From NCBI RefSeq assembly GCF_000986795.1, contig NZ_LAYZ01000023.1, positions 55,711-119,710 of the forward strand: DNA of 64,000 nucleotides. Reading direction: 5' to 3'. The position numbers and the translations under genes were made by a program. This document shows, piece after piece, positions 37,459 through 45,330 of this stretch. The first letter of the stretch is position 1; each line of letters starts with the position of its first letter. The notes under the pieces were generated by a model. That model was not told the origin of the DNA and ran no database searches. It saw only the letters and a list, made by a program, of their open reading frames with translations. Source of the DNA: Salinicoccus sediminis (GTDB taxonomy: Bacteria; Bacillota; Bacilli; Staphylococcales; Salinicoccaceae).

Positions 37459-37875
37459 ATGCCTTATACAACGAATGATTATCCGGATTCACTGAAGAAT
37501 ATGGAAAAGCTGGAACGGAGAAAAGCGATTGATATCATCAATGCACTGCTCGAGGAAGGGTATGACGATAACCGGGCAATCCCGATCGGGACCGAACAGG
37601 CTCAGGATTGGTATAAAGACGCAACAGATGAAGAATTAAAAGAACTCGAAGATAAAGACATCACCCAGCATGAAGACGACCCCGATGTCCAGGGCGGCAA
37701 GATAGCTGATAACGACGTCGAAGTCTTCTATGAAGATGACGAATGGAAAGTACAGACAAAAGGGGCGAAACGCCCGAGCAACACGTACGACACGAAAGAT
37801 GAAGCCGTGAAGCGGGCAAAAGAGATTGCCGACAACCGCGGCGCGGAAGTCATCACCCATAAAAAGGATGAATAG
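37459..37875 (+). CDS. DUF2188 domain protein
   Basis: A 138-residue, acidic, probably cytoplasmic protein. The first half (MPYTTNDYPDSLKNMEKLERRKAIDIINALLEEGYDD split here for length) is ChaB/YdaT-like. The second carries the DUF2188 pattern WKVQTKGAKRPSNTYDTKDE followed by AVKRAKEIADNRGAEVITH. Such proteins are common as general-stress genes in Bacilli. RBS AAAGGAG supports the start at 37459. It is divergent from yjbQ. Confidence 0.82.
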   Translation: MPYTTNDYPDSLKNMEKLERRKAIDIINALLEEGYDDNRAIPIGTEQAQDWYKDATDEELKELEDKDITQHEDDPDVQGGKIADNDVEVFYEDDEWKVQTKGAKRPSNTYDTKDEAVKRAKEIADNRGAEVITHKKDE

Positions 37876-37877
37876 CT

Positions 37878-37909
37878 GAATTGCCCCGATCAGAAGACCG
37901 GAGCAATTT
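37878..37909 (+). terminator. Terminator after the DUF2188 gene
   Basis: An imperfect stem of AATTGC and GCAATT, with CCG/CGG inside, ends in TTTT; it begins three bases after the stop. Confidence 0.65.
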
Positions 37910-38011
37910 TCATATCTGTGCATTCAGTTCCATCCGACCGCCGATACCGGAATCACCAGCCGTCCGTCCCTCCTGCATGAAACAGGCACAATGTACCTTC
38001 CCATGTAAAAA

Positions 38012-38404
38012 CTATCCTTTTTTGATCAGTTCAATCGCCGGAATGTCGGCAGGCGCCCACTCCAGCACATCGATGACATCCCTTTTGAGCCATTTCATAT
38101 CGACGTGTTCGAGCAGCCGGATTTCACCGGATGTCACTTTGGAGTAATAGGTCGTCAACTCGACCACCCCGAAATCATATTCATGGACAGTGGTGGTAAT
38201 TTTGTCGCCGACTTCGATCCGGCAGCCCATTTCCTCTTCCAGTTCACGCATCAGGGCATCCAGTGGTTCCTCCCCCTCCTCGATTTTACCGCCGGGGAAT
38301 TCCCACATCAGCTCAAGACTTTTCCCTTCGGGGCGCTGGGCACATAGAATTTCATCATTTTCATTTACGATGACAGCTCCGACCACTCTTATGTATTTCT
38401 TCAT
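38012..38404 (-). CDS. Nudix hydrolase, MutT-like
   Basis: A 130-residue (deoxy)nucleoside triphosphate pyrophosphohydrolase with the full Nudix box, GGKIEEGEEPLDALMRELEE followed by EMG (about 38-60), and the NTP site QRPEGKSLELMWEFPGGK. It could clear oxidised or modified nucleotides. The start at 38404 has GGAGG five bases upstream, better than the one at 38431. Confidence 0.9.
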   Translation of the reverse strand: MKKYIRVVGAVIVNENDEILCAQRPEGKSLELMWEFPGGKIEEGEEPLDALMRELEEEMGCRIEVGDKITTTVHEYDFGVVELTTYYSKVTSGEIRLLEHVDMKWLKRDVIDVLEWAPADIPAIELIKKG

Positions 38405-38588
38405 GTCTTCCTCCGAAATCTTTTTCCCCAATTATAACAAACTGCTTCAAAAATGAAATTAAATCGTGTCATATGTATAATTATGATAAATAAATTTAAC
38501 TTGGACATTAAAGTATTTCAAATCTGGGTATGTTAATATGAAAACGAGATGATTTACATGCATCCGGCATATTTTGGGCATAAAAAAG

Positions 38589-38636
38589 CCCCTGCCTGAA
38601 ATTATTAAGAGGTCGGGTGCATTTCTTAGGCAGGGG
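38589..38636 (-). terminator. Terminator of the putative pheromone gene
   Basis: CCCCTGCCT and AGGCAGGGG form a nine-base stem, extended inwards by AAAT/ATTT pairing. The minus-strand copy is followed by TTTTTTA. It is 46 bases after the stop of the small peptide gene. Confidence 0.75.
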
Positions 38637-38681
38637 TAAATCCAATTAAGGGTAAGGAAAAAATGAACTTACTATAAGTTG

Positions 38682-38858
38682 CTAATAAACATCGATCGGG
38701 CGGGGTCTACCATCAGACATGTATGGACCGCCGTTCATGACACTGTATACCGGCTCATCCGACTTAACAATACTCGCTTCTACTGTTTCCGGACTGCTGA
38801 ATGTCACTGCGCCAAACAGCATCAGGCTCACAATCAATACGCTGATAAGTTTTTTCAT
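38682..38858 (-). CDS. Small secreted peptide precursor, candidate pheromone of the adjacent HTH-TPR regulator
   Basis: A 58-residue product with a clear Sec signal: MKKL, a hydrophobic core to about residue 20, and a likely cleavage after VEA (residue 29 or so). This leaves about 30 residues ending GRPRPIDVY. It has no similarity I recognise. It is divergent from an HTH-TPR regulator, with its own promoter and terminator, as are SHP peptides beside rgg genes. Pheromone function is inferred from this arrangement. A small secreted structural peptide is the alternative. Confidence 0.65.
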   Translation of the reverse strand: MKKLISVLIVSLMLFGAVTFSSPETVEASIVKSDEPVYSVMNGGPYMSDGRPRPIDVY

Positions 38859-38889
38859 CCCTTCACCACCAATCAATGTCTATAACCAC

Positions 38890-38943
38890 ATTATGTAGTA
38901 TTCTAAATATTTAATCAATATTCACATATGCAAAAATTGTGAA
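38890..38943 (-). promoter_or_regulatory. Peptide-gene promoter with upstream inverted repeat
   Basis: On the minus strand: -35 TTGATT (38918-38913), 17 bases, -10 CATAAT (38895-38890). Just upstream of the -35, TTCACA and TGTGAA (38921-38943) form an inverted repeat with an 11-base centre. Its middle lies about 49 bases before the expected start site, a usual activator position. The repeat also lies about 20 bases before the regulator's own start codon, so it could give autoregulation. Confidence 0.6.
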
Positions 38944-38960
38944 CAAACGGGAGGATGTTC

Positions 38961-39857
38961 ATGGAATATTTTGAGCGGTTCAAAAAAATACGCCAGCTGA
39001 AAGGCCTGACCCATAAAGATCTCGCAGAAGGCATATGCGGCATGACGACCATCTACAGATTTGAACGCGGGGACACTGCAATTACGGCAGAGGTCCTCTA
39101 TCAGCTGTGCCAGCGCCTTGGCATCAGCATGCAGACTTTATTCGTCGATGAAGACTCAGAGTATGCGATGATCGATTATTATTTGGAAAAATTGCGTGAA
39201 TACGTATATTTCAGACATCCCGACATGCTGAAGATGACCCTGAAGGATGCCGATGAAACTATAAACAGGCACGCCGGTTTCGACTTGAAATACAATAATT
39301 TCGACAGGCTCTTCAGGACGTACTCTGCCATCACATTCAGAAACGAAAAGAAGTACGATGAAGCGGAAAAGATTCTGGTGGAACTGATGAGAACAAAGAA
39401 GAACAAGTCTGATCTCGAACTTGAGATCATCAATTCACTTGGGGACCTGTACCTTATCCAGGAAAAATATGATGAGGCACTTGAACTGTATACCCGCTAC
39501 AGGACACGCATCCTGGGACATGAGGATATCCATTACTTCGATCATTATATGCTGATCCAGTTATACTATGGCTACGCGAACAGCCTGTACAGTAACCACG
39601 ATTACATACAGGCACTGGACATATGCTACAAACTGCTGATCAGGATACAGGAACACAACACGATGTATTATCTGGGCAGGACCCATCATCTCATGTGCCT
39701 CATCTACACAGCCCTGGATGATCCGGATAATGCGGAAGAACATTTGAGTAAAGCTGAATCCGCCTTCCATCTTGAAGACATCAGCGAAAAAGTGGCAGAC
39801 CACGTTAAAGTGGCGGAAACAGAAATTGACAATCTCCGTAAAAACAAAAGCCTGTGA
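38961..39857 (+). CDS. HTH-TPR transcriptional regulator, RRNPP type (PlcR/Rgg-like)
   Basis: A 298-residue protein. Residues 1-60 form an XRE-type helix-turn-helix (FKKIRQLKGLTHKDLAEG, then TTIYRFERGDTAI). The rest is all helical with TPR-like repeats, e.g. YDEAEKILVELM, LGDLYLIQEKYDEALELY and YGYANSLYSNHDYIQALDIC. This is the build of RRNPP regulators, whose TPR part binds re-imported signal peptides. GGGAGG six bases before 38961 favours this ATG over 38955. The divergent gene encodes a small secreted peptide. The ligand is unproven. Confidence 0.85.
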   Translation: MEYFERFKKIRQLKGLTHKDLAEGICGMTTIYRFERGDTAITAEVLYQLCQRLGISMQTLFVDEDSEYAMIDYYLEKLREYVYFRHPDMLKMTLKDADETINRHAGFDLKYNNFDRLFRTYSAITFRNEKKYDEAEKILVELMRTKKNKSDLELEIINSLGDLYLIQEKYDEALELYTRYRTRILGHEDIHYFDHYMLIQLYYGYANSLYSNHDYIQALDICYKLLIRIQEHNTMYYLGRTHHLMCLIYTALDDPDNAEEHLSKAESAFHLEDISEKVADHVKVAETEIDNLRKNKSL

Positions 39858-39884
39858 GTGCGTAACAAGACGCACTCACAGGCT
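39849..39884. terminator. Bidirectional terminator between the regulator and a GNAT gene
   Basis: A perfect 15-base stem (AGCCTGTGAGTGCGT and its inverse) around AACAAG. The left arm overlaps the regulator's stop codon. No clear T-run, but the stem is very stable. Confidence 0.75.
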
Positions 39885-39885
39885 G

Positions 39886-40380
39886 CTACAGTTCCCGCCT
39901 GTACCGGTGGGATACCTGCACCTCGCCGGTTGCGGTCTTCGTCTTCCTGTCATGCTGGTATACGAAGCCCCTCGCTTCGTAAAACGGCAGGCCGTAGTCA
40001 TTCCCTTCCTGCACGGAGACCCATTGACAGACTGCCCCCCGCTTCCTGTGGCTCTCTGTAATTTTTGCGAGCAGTTCTTTACCGATGCCCCGAAAGCGGT
40101 AATCCCGGTCTACATAAAAGACGAACACTTCGGATGTATCAAGTGCCGTCATGCCCCCGCCGATGACGCCTGCGACCACACCATCCACCTCGGCAACATA
40201 GCTGTAACTGCCGCGTCTGATATCGCCGGCCACTTTATCCTCTGTGTACCAGAAGGAAATGATGCTCCGCTGGAAAGGTTCGGACATCGTCCCTTCCACC
40301 GTCTGGCGCCAGCCTTCACTGCATATTACGGCGACCTTCAGCGCATCGGAAACCTCCGGTCTCCTGATTACAAGCGTCAT
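39886..40380 (-). CDS. GNAT family N-acetyltransferase
   Basis: A 164-residue acetyltransferase. The acetyl-CoA loop is FVFYVDRDYRFRGIGKELLAK near residue 85-105 (split as RDYRFRGIG), followed by GNDYGLPFYEARGFVYQH near the end, both typical of GNAT enzymes. Start at 40380 with GGAGG upstream, 16 bases after the lipoprotein gene. Substrate unknown. Confidence 0.88.
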   Translation of the reverse strand: MTLVIRRPEVSDALKVAVICSEGWRQTVEGTMSEPFQRSIISFWYTEDKVAGDIRRGSYSYVAEVDGVVAGVIGGGMTALDTSEVFVFYVDRDYRFRGIGKELLAKITESHRKRGAVCQWVSVQEGNDYGLPFYEARGFVYQHDRKTKTATGEVQVSHRYRREL

Positions 40381-40396
40381 CCGCACGCACCTCCGG

Positions 40397-40705
40397 TCAC
40401 TCTTCCTCCCCGCCTTCTTCCGGGGTTGAAACTTCTTTATCCTCTTCGACATATTTCACATTTTCATGGGACTCGAGTTCAGCCACCTGGTTTTCATTGA
40501 GGGAAATCAGGTACATATCCATAATCGAATATTCATGTTTTACGTCATCCGCGGCAATGTCCAATGCCTCAAACTCATCTTCTGTGAAAGGCGCTTTGAC
40601 GCTTACCAGATAATCCTTTTTCTCTTCCATACCGCCACACCCCGCAAGTAGAATCAGCACAGCACAAACGCCCGCCGAAAACAGGGACCTTCTGATAAAG
40701 ATCAC
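40397..40705 (-). CDS. Lipoprotein with peptidase-inhibitor I9-like domain
   Basis: A 102-residue protein with signal and lipid Cys23 (LLAGCGG). The mature part resembles the subtilisin propeptide (inhibitor I9): DYLVSVKAPFTEDEFEALD, then HEYSIMDMYLISLNENQVAEL and NVKYVEEDKEV, the typical end of such propeptides. No protease domain is attached or next to it. It could be a stand-alone inhibitor or chaperone of a surface subtilase. It overlaps the dehydrogenase gene by four bases. Confidence 0.7.
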   Translation of the reverse strand: MIFIRRSLFSAGVCAVLILLAGCGGMEEKKDYLVSVKAPFTEDEFEALDIAADDVKHEYSIMDMYLISLNENQVAELESHENVKYVEEDKEVSTPEEGGEEE

Positions 40706-41814
40706 CCCTCTTTTCGTTCAAGCAGCTGCACTATTTCAGATTTGTCCAATTGTGCTATGTTGTTTTTCATGTTCGCCTGCTTCAGTGTCTCCTCCGCGAT
40801 ATCCTCCATCGCTTCCTGGCCGATGCCAAGTTCCTTCAAAGTCAGCCTCAGCCCTACCTTGCCCTTCAGTTCATTGAACCGGCGGACGAGGTCCCCGGCA
40901 TCTTCGAATCCTATGTCCTTTGCATGCTGATGCAGCCGGGAATCCGCCTCCGCGTTGATGACGAACCATTCATCCAGTGAAAAGGCGCACGCTTCCCCGT
41001 GGGGAATGCTGAAATGTGAAGTCAGATAGTAACTCATTGCGTGTGATGCCGTCGTGCCGGTCTGGCTGAAGGCCACGCCGGCAAGCATGCTGCCGAGCGA
41101 CATATTCCTGCGCGCTTCCCTGTTCTCGGGTTCCAGGAATGCCGCCTCCAGATTGCGGAACGCAAGCCCCGCCGCACGGACAGCAAGCGCATCGGAGATC
41201 GGATTGCTCTTGATTGATCCAAGGCAGTCAAGCGCGTGGCAGATGACATCGATGCCCGAGACAGCCGTAACATTGGGCGGACATGTAAATGTAAGCTCTG
41301 GATCCACGACCGCAAGCTTCGGGTAGAGGCCTTTTCCTGCCAAAGGCACTTTCAAACCGTTTTCCTTGTCACTGATGACACTTGTCGGCGTCACTTCCGA
41401 AGCGGAGCCGCTCGTAGACGGAATCGCAATGATCGGCAGCGCTTCTGTGAAATCCGTATGCCCGAACAGTTCATCGGCACCGATGCCCTGCATATATGAC
41501 GCCGCCGCTGCTTTTGCTGCATCCATCACCGAGCCGCCGCCCGTTGCAATCACTGCATGCGCATCGTGCTCATACATTGCGCTGGCAATCGATTCGACAT
41601 TGGTGAGCGTCGGATTCGCCTCAATGCCTGTGACCACCTCGCGCACCTTGCTCCCGAGCAGTGATTCGATCAGTTCCACCACACCATTCTTCACCTGGGA
41701 CCCCGATGCCGCGACGACAATCCGTTCATAGCCAAAGTCTTCAACAAATTCATTCAGCCGGGTGAAAATACCTTCCCCGAACTTTATCTCTACTGGATTA
41801 TTAAATGAGAACAT
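40702..41814 (-). CDS. Iron-containing alcohol dehydrogenase
   Basis: A 370-residue group III alcohol dehydrogenase. It has the NAD loop GGGSVMDAAKAAA near residue 93 and the iron ligands in GIDVICHALD (Asp and His four apart) and in SHAMSYYLTSHFSIPHGEA (two His). Members oxidise or reduce short alcohols, aldehydes or diols; the substrate is not clear here. First gene of a three-gene run with the I9-like lipoprotein and a GNAT gene. Confidence 0.92.
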   Translation of the reverse strand: MFSFNNPVEIKFGEGIFTRLNEFVEDFGYERIVVAASGSQVKNGVVELIESLLGSKVREVVTGIEANPTLTNVESIASAMYEHDAHAVIATGGGSVMDAAKAAAASYMQGIGADELFGHTDFTEALPIIAIPSTSGSASEVTPTSVISDKENGLKVPLAGKGLYPKLAVVDPELTFTCPPNVTAVSGIDVICHALDCLGSIKSNPISDALAVRAAGLAFRNLEAAFLEPENREARRNMSLGSMLAGVAFSQTGTTASHAMSYYLTSHFSIPHGEACAFSLDEWFVINAEADSRLHQHAKDIGFEDAGDLVRRFNELKGKVGLRLTLKELGIGQEAMEDIAEETLKQANMKNNIAQLDKSEIVQLLERKEG

Positions 41815-41861
41815 GATTCCCCTCCTTTGCCGTCATTATATAATAAAATTACCGCCACCAC

Positions 41862-41891
41862 TAAAAAAAGCATTCCGGAAACCCGGAATGC
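41862..41891 (-). terminator. Terminator after nagE
   Basis: GCATTCCGG and CCGGAATGC stem with a 4-base loop; TTTTTTT follows on the minus strand. Confidence 0.88.
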
Positions 41892-41903
41892 CTGAAAAAA
41901 ATT

Positions 41904-43382
41904 CTAGAGCATACGTTTCATTTCTTCAGCCACATGTTCAACTTCCGTACCTACGACAACCTGAACATTGTTTTTGCCCGGTTTGACCACACCATGGGCG
42001 CCTGAAGTCTTGATCTGGCCTTCATCGATCTTAGAGTCATCGTGGACATTTATCCTCAGTCTTGTCGTGCAGTAATCCACTGTGTCGATGTTCTCCTTGC
42101 CGCCGAGTCCGATGAGGATCTTGTCGGCCTGCTGTGAATACTTGTCGTCGAACTTACCGCCTGAGCTGCTCTCAGGCGCGCTGTCATCAGAAACAGTGGA
42201 GGCACCGTCTTCAGCCAGCACAGACGCGTCACGGCCCGGTGTCTTGAGATCGAGCATCGTGATGATCGCCCTGAAAATCACATAGTACAGGACGAAGAAC
42301 ACCAGCCCCTGCACGATGAGCATGTACGGCTGATTGGCGATCGGAACCTGCGTACTCAGCACAAAGTCGATCAGACCGGCACTGAAACCGAAGCCGGCCG
42401 TCCATTCGAACAATGCTGCAACGAACATGGACAGTCCTGTAAGGAATGCATGGACAACATAGAGCAGCGGAGCCAGGAACATGAATGAGAATTCCATCGG
42501 CTCAGTCACACCCGTAAGGAATGCTGTCAGAGCGGTTGCCAGAAGGACCGATCCTGCCGCTTTCTTATATTTCGTTTTTGCTGTGTGGTACATTGCCAGT
42601 GCCGCACCCGGCAGCCCGAACATCATGATCGGGAAGAAGCCGGCCTGATAGCGTCCGGTGATGCCCTGTTCTCCTTCGCTGGCCCAGAAATTCCCGATAT
42701 CATTGATGCCGACAGTATCGAACCAGAACACTGAGTTGAGTGCATGGTGCAGTCCCGTCGGGATGAGCAGCCTGTTGAAGAATCCGTAGATGCCGGCGCC
42801 GACCGCACCGAGGCCGCTGATCCACTCACCGAAGTTGAAGAGCAGATTATAAAGCAGCGGCCAGGCAACATAAAGGATGCCTGTGACTGCGAGCATCACG
42901 AATACCGCAATGATCGGCACTGCACGTCTGCCACTGAAGAAAGCGAGGTACGGCGGCAGTTTCGTTTCACTGAACCGGTTGTAAAGCGCAGCACTGATCA
43001 GACCGGTGACGATACCGATCAGGACGTTGTTTTCAATGACGCCGAATGCCTCACCAACCTCCTCAGGCGGCACGCCCTGCAGAAGTGCCACAGATTCCGC
43101 ATTCAGAAGATTCGTGACTACCAGGAATGAGACCAGCCCTGTAATTGCCGCGGCCCCATTCTTATCCTTGGACATGCCGAACGCAAGCCCTACTGAAAAG
43201 ATGATTGCAAGGTGGTCGAGTATGGATCCGCCGGCGTTGATGAAGAATCCGGCGATGACACTCTCGCCGCCCCATCCCGTCGGGTCGATGGCATATCCGA
43301 TACCGAGCAGCAGTGCTGCAGCCGGCAGCACCGACACAGGGAGCATGAATGATCTCCCCATATTTTGAACATAGCGTAACAT
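41904..43382 (-). CDS. nagE: PTS N-acetylglucosamine/glucose transporter, EIICB
   Basis: A 492-residue phosphotransferase permease. The EIIC membrane part (about 1-370) has the start MGRSFMLPVSVLPAAALLLG and the sugar motif GVTEPMEFSFMF. An acidic linker leads to an EIIB domain (about 410-492) with the phosphorylated Cys in DYCTTRLR. No EIIA is fused. N-acetylglucosamine is the likely sugar because nagA lies divergently next to it. A cre site precedes the gene. Confidence 0.9.
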   Translation of the reverse strand: MLRYVQNMGRSFMLPVSVLPAAALLLGIGYAIDPTGWGGESVIAGFFINAGGSILDHLAIIFSVGLAFGMSKDKNGAAAITGLVSFLVVTNLLNAESVALLQGVPPEEVGEAFGVIENNVLIGIVTGLISAALYNRFSETKLPPYLAFFSGRRAVPIIAVFVMLAVTGILYVAWPLLYNLLFNFGEWISGLGAVGAGIYGFFNRLLIPTGLHHALNSVFWFDTVGINDIGNFWASEGEQGITGRYQAGFFPIMMFGLPGAALAMYHTAKTKYKKAAGSVLLATALTAFLTGVTEPMEFSFMFLAPLLYVVHAFLTGLSMFVAALFEWTAGFGFSAGLIDFVLSTQVPIANQPYMLIVQGLVFFVLYYVIFRAIITMLDLKTPGRDASVLAEDGASTVSDDSAPESSSGGKFDDKYSQQADKILIGLGGKENIDTVDYCTTRLRINVHDDSKIDEGQIKTSGAHGVVKPGKNNVQVVVGTEVEHVAEEMKRML

Positions 43383-43411
43383 AATTTTTCCTCCCTTTTC
43401 CCCTTAATATA

Positions 43412-43425
43412 TGTCATCGCTTACA
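43412..43425 (-). promoter_or_regulatory. cre site (CcpA) upstream of nagE
   Basis: The minus strand reads TGTAAGCGATGACA, matching all fixed positions of the cre consensus TGWAANCGNTNWCA. It lies 30 bases before the nagE start codon, where CcpA binding would repress it when better sugars are present. Confidence 0.75.
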
Positions 43426-43518
43426 ATATAGCATATTTTGCCATATCTTTGATATACTATTTTTATCCACACTTAAAGTTTTATGATAAATTATATTTTT
43501 TAACAAGGAAGCGATCTG

Positions 43519-44658
43519 ATGAAATTACTTATAAAAAATGCACACATTGTCACCCATGAGAATGTTCATGAGAATCATTGGCTGCTCGCAGAAAATGGAA
43601 AAATCCATTCTTTCGGACTGATGGAAAACTGCCCGGAAACTGACAACACGATAGACGCGGAACACAGCTATCTCCTGCCCGGGGCCATCGAGATGCATAT
43701 CCACGGTGCAGATGGCGTTGATGCGATGGATGCGGACATGGAATATATCGAGAAAATTTCCGCCCACCTGCCGAAGACGGGATCCACATCTTTCCTTGCG
43801 ACGACGATGACTTCAACCATCGAGAATGTCGAACGGTCGCTCATGAACCTTGCGGATTACACTTACCAGTCCGGTGCCGAAATGCTCGGCATCCATCAGG
43901 AGGGCCCCTTCATATCCAAAAAGCACCCCGGCGCCCAGCACCCGGACCATATCATTGCGCCTGACGCGGAGATGATCCGCCATCTCCAGGATATTTCCGG
44001 CAACAGGATCCGGCAGATAACGTTCGCACCGGAGGAAGATGAAAACGGCACATTCCTCGAGACTCTGAAGGAACTCGGCATCATTGCGTCCGCCGGCCAT
44101 ACCGATGCGCTGTATGAAACACTGACTGAAGCTGAAAAAAATGGCGTGAGTCATGTCACCCATCTGTATAACGGCATGCGCGGCCTCCATCACCGGGAGC
44201 CCGGCGTGGTCGGATTCGCCTATATGTCCGATGCATTCGTTGAAATCATCTCCGACGGCATCCATTCACGTCCCGAAATGGTGAAACTTGCCTACGACAA
44301 CATCACTTCCGACCGGATGATCATGATCACCGATGCGATGCGTGCCCAGGGACTGCCCGACGGCCGGTATGACCTCGGCGGCCAGGAAGTCAATGTGGTG
44401 GGCAATGAAGCCCGCCTTGCCGACGGAACACTTGCCGGCAGTGTGCTGACGATGGATCAGGCAGTGAAAAACATGCTCGCCTTCACCGGCTGCGGCTGGC
44501 CGGATATCGTGAAGATGTCATCCTACAATCCAGCAAGGGAACTCGGTATCACAGATCAGAAAGGCGTCATAAAAAAAGGCGCAGATGCGGATCTCGTCCT
44601 GTACGACGGGGAAGCCGTCCTGAAGCGGACAATCATCAAAGGTAAATTATTCTCATAA
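43519..44658 (+). CDS. nagA: N-acetylglucosamine-6-phosphate deacetylase
   Basis: Removes acetate from N-acetylglucosamine-6-phosphate taken in by NagE. The 379-residue amidohydrolase has the metal motif EMHIHGADG near residue 58, the QEGPF glutamate near 131, SAGHTDA and THLYNGMRGLHHR with metal His, and TDAMRA with the catalytic Asp. RBS AAGGAAG. Divergent from nagE; nagB lies some 15 kb away, so the pathway is split. Confidence 0.95.
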   Translation: MKLLIKNAHIVTHENVHENHWLLAENGKIHSFGLMENCPETDNTIDAEHSYLLPGAIEMHIHGADGVDAMDADMEYIEKISAHLPKTGSTSFLATTMTSTIENVERSLMNLADYTYQSGAEMLGIHQEGPFISKKHPGAQHPDHIIAPDAEMIRHLQDISGNRIRQITFAPEEDENGTFLETLKELGIIASAGHTDALYETLTEAEKNGVSHVTHLYNGMRGLHHREPGVVGFAYMSDAFVEIISDGIHSRPEMVKLAYDNITSDRMIMITDAMRAQGLPDGRYDLGGQEVNVVGNEARLADGTLAGSVLTMDQAVKNMLAFTGCGWPDIVKMSSYNPARELGITDQKGVIKKGADADLVLYDGEAVLKRTIIKGKLFS

Positions 44659-44660
44659 AA

Positions 44661-44702
44661 GAATGGGCCCGGCCAAAGGAAATCCTTTGGCCGGGCCCAT
44701 TC
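44661..44702. terminator. Terminator with perfect 20-base stem
   Basis: GAATGGGCCCGGCCAAAGGA pairs fully with its inverse across only two bases. On the minus strand TTTTATG follows; on the plus strand there is no T-run. It separates nagA from the convergent gene. Confidence 0.85.
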
Positions 44703-44709
44703 GTATGCA

Positions 44710-45237
44710 TCACCGGGACTCGGGCAGGCTGACCTGGGCGATTTTCCCGATTTCATTGCATAATGCATCCCAGCTGTCCGGAAATCCGTTATTCCCTGAA
44801 CGGATCAGCTCACCCGCTTTCCTCTTCAATGCGATTTCCCACTGTGTGCCTTCCAGCACGAACGGGTTATCATAGCTCCGTTTCCAGTTCAGTATATCCA
44901 CTTCCCGGAGCACATCCATAAGTTCCTTCACTTCATTGTCCCCGAGCGTCGCCACGGTCTTTTCAACCCTGCTGCGGGTCGATCCCAGCCGGACTCCTCC
45001 GGTCTTCAGGTCGATTTCTATTTCATTGAATCCCCCGTGGAATCCGCCATAGGATATTTTCACGGCATTTATCTCTCTGTAGGCAGCTTCAAAAGCTTCC
45101 GTCCTGTCCCATGTCCGGCCGCATTCACTGCAGACATATTCATTCATGTTCAACTCTTCTGTTTTGCGCGAGCCACAGTCCACACATTTCCTGTACATGA
45201 TCACTGCACTCATCCTTTCAAAATACTGTGCATCCAT
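44710..45237 (-). CDS. Zinc-ribbon protein, unknown function
   Basis: A protein of up to 175 residues. Near the start are two CxxC pairs (KCVDCGSRK and YVCSECGRTW), forming a zinc ribbon. A domain with GFNEIEIDLKTGGVRLG follows, ending with an aromatic pattern NNGFPDSWDALCNEIGKI. I do not recognise the second domain. The start is uncertain: 45237, 45213 and 45198 are possible and none has a good ribosome site. Confidence 0.7.
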   Translation of the reverse strand: MDAQYFERMSAVIMYRKCVDCGSRKTEELNMNEYVCSECGRTWDRTEAFEAAYREINAVKISYGGFHGGFNEIEIDLKTGGVRLGSTRSRVEKTVATLGDNEVKELMDVLREVDILNWKRSYDNPFVLEGTQWEIALKRKAGELIRSGNNGFPDSWDALCNEIGKIAQVSLPESR

Positions 45238-45283
45238 TGTCTCACTAAAGCTGTTTTTGTGCCCGGCCCTGGGTTTATTGCAT

Positions 45284-45316
45284 AAAAAAACACTTCCCGG
45301 AACATCCCGGGAAGTG
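45284..45316 (-). terminator. Terminator after the BCCT gene
   Basis: CACTTCCCGG and CCGGGAAGTG stem with a 6-base loop, then TTTTTTT on the minus strand. Confidence 0.88.
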
Positions 45317-45330
45317 TTCTTTCTAAAAGA

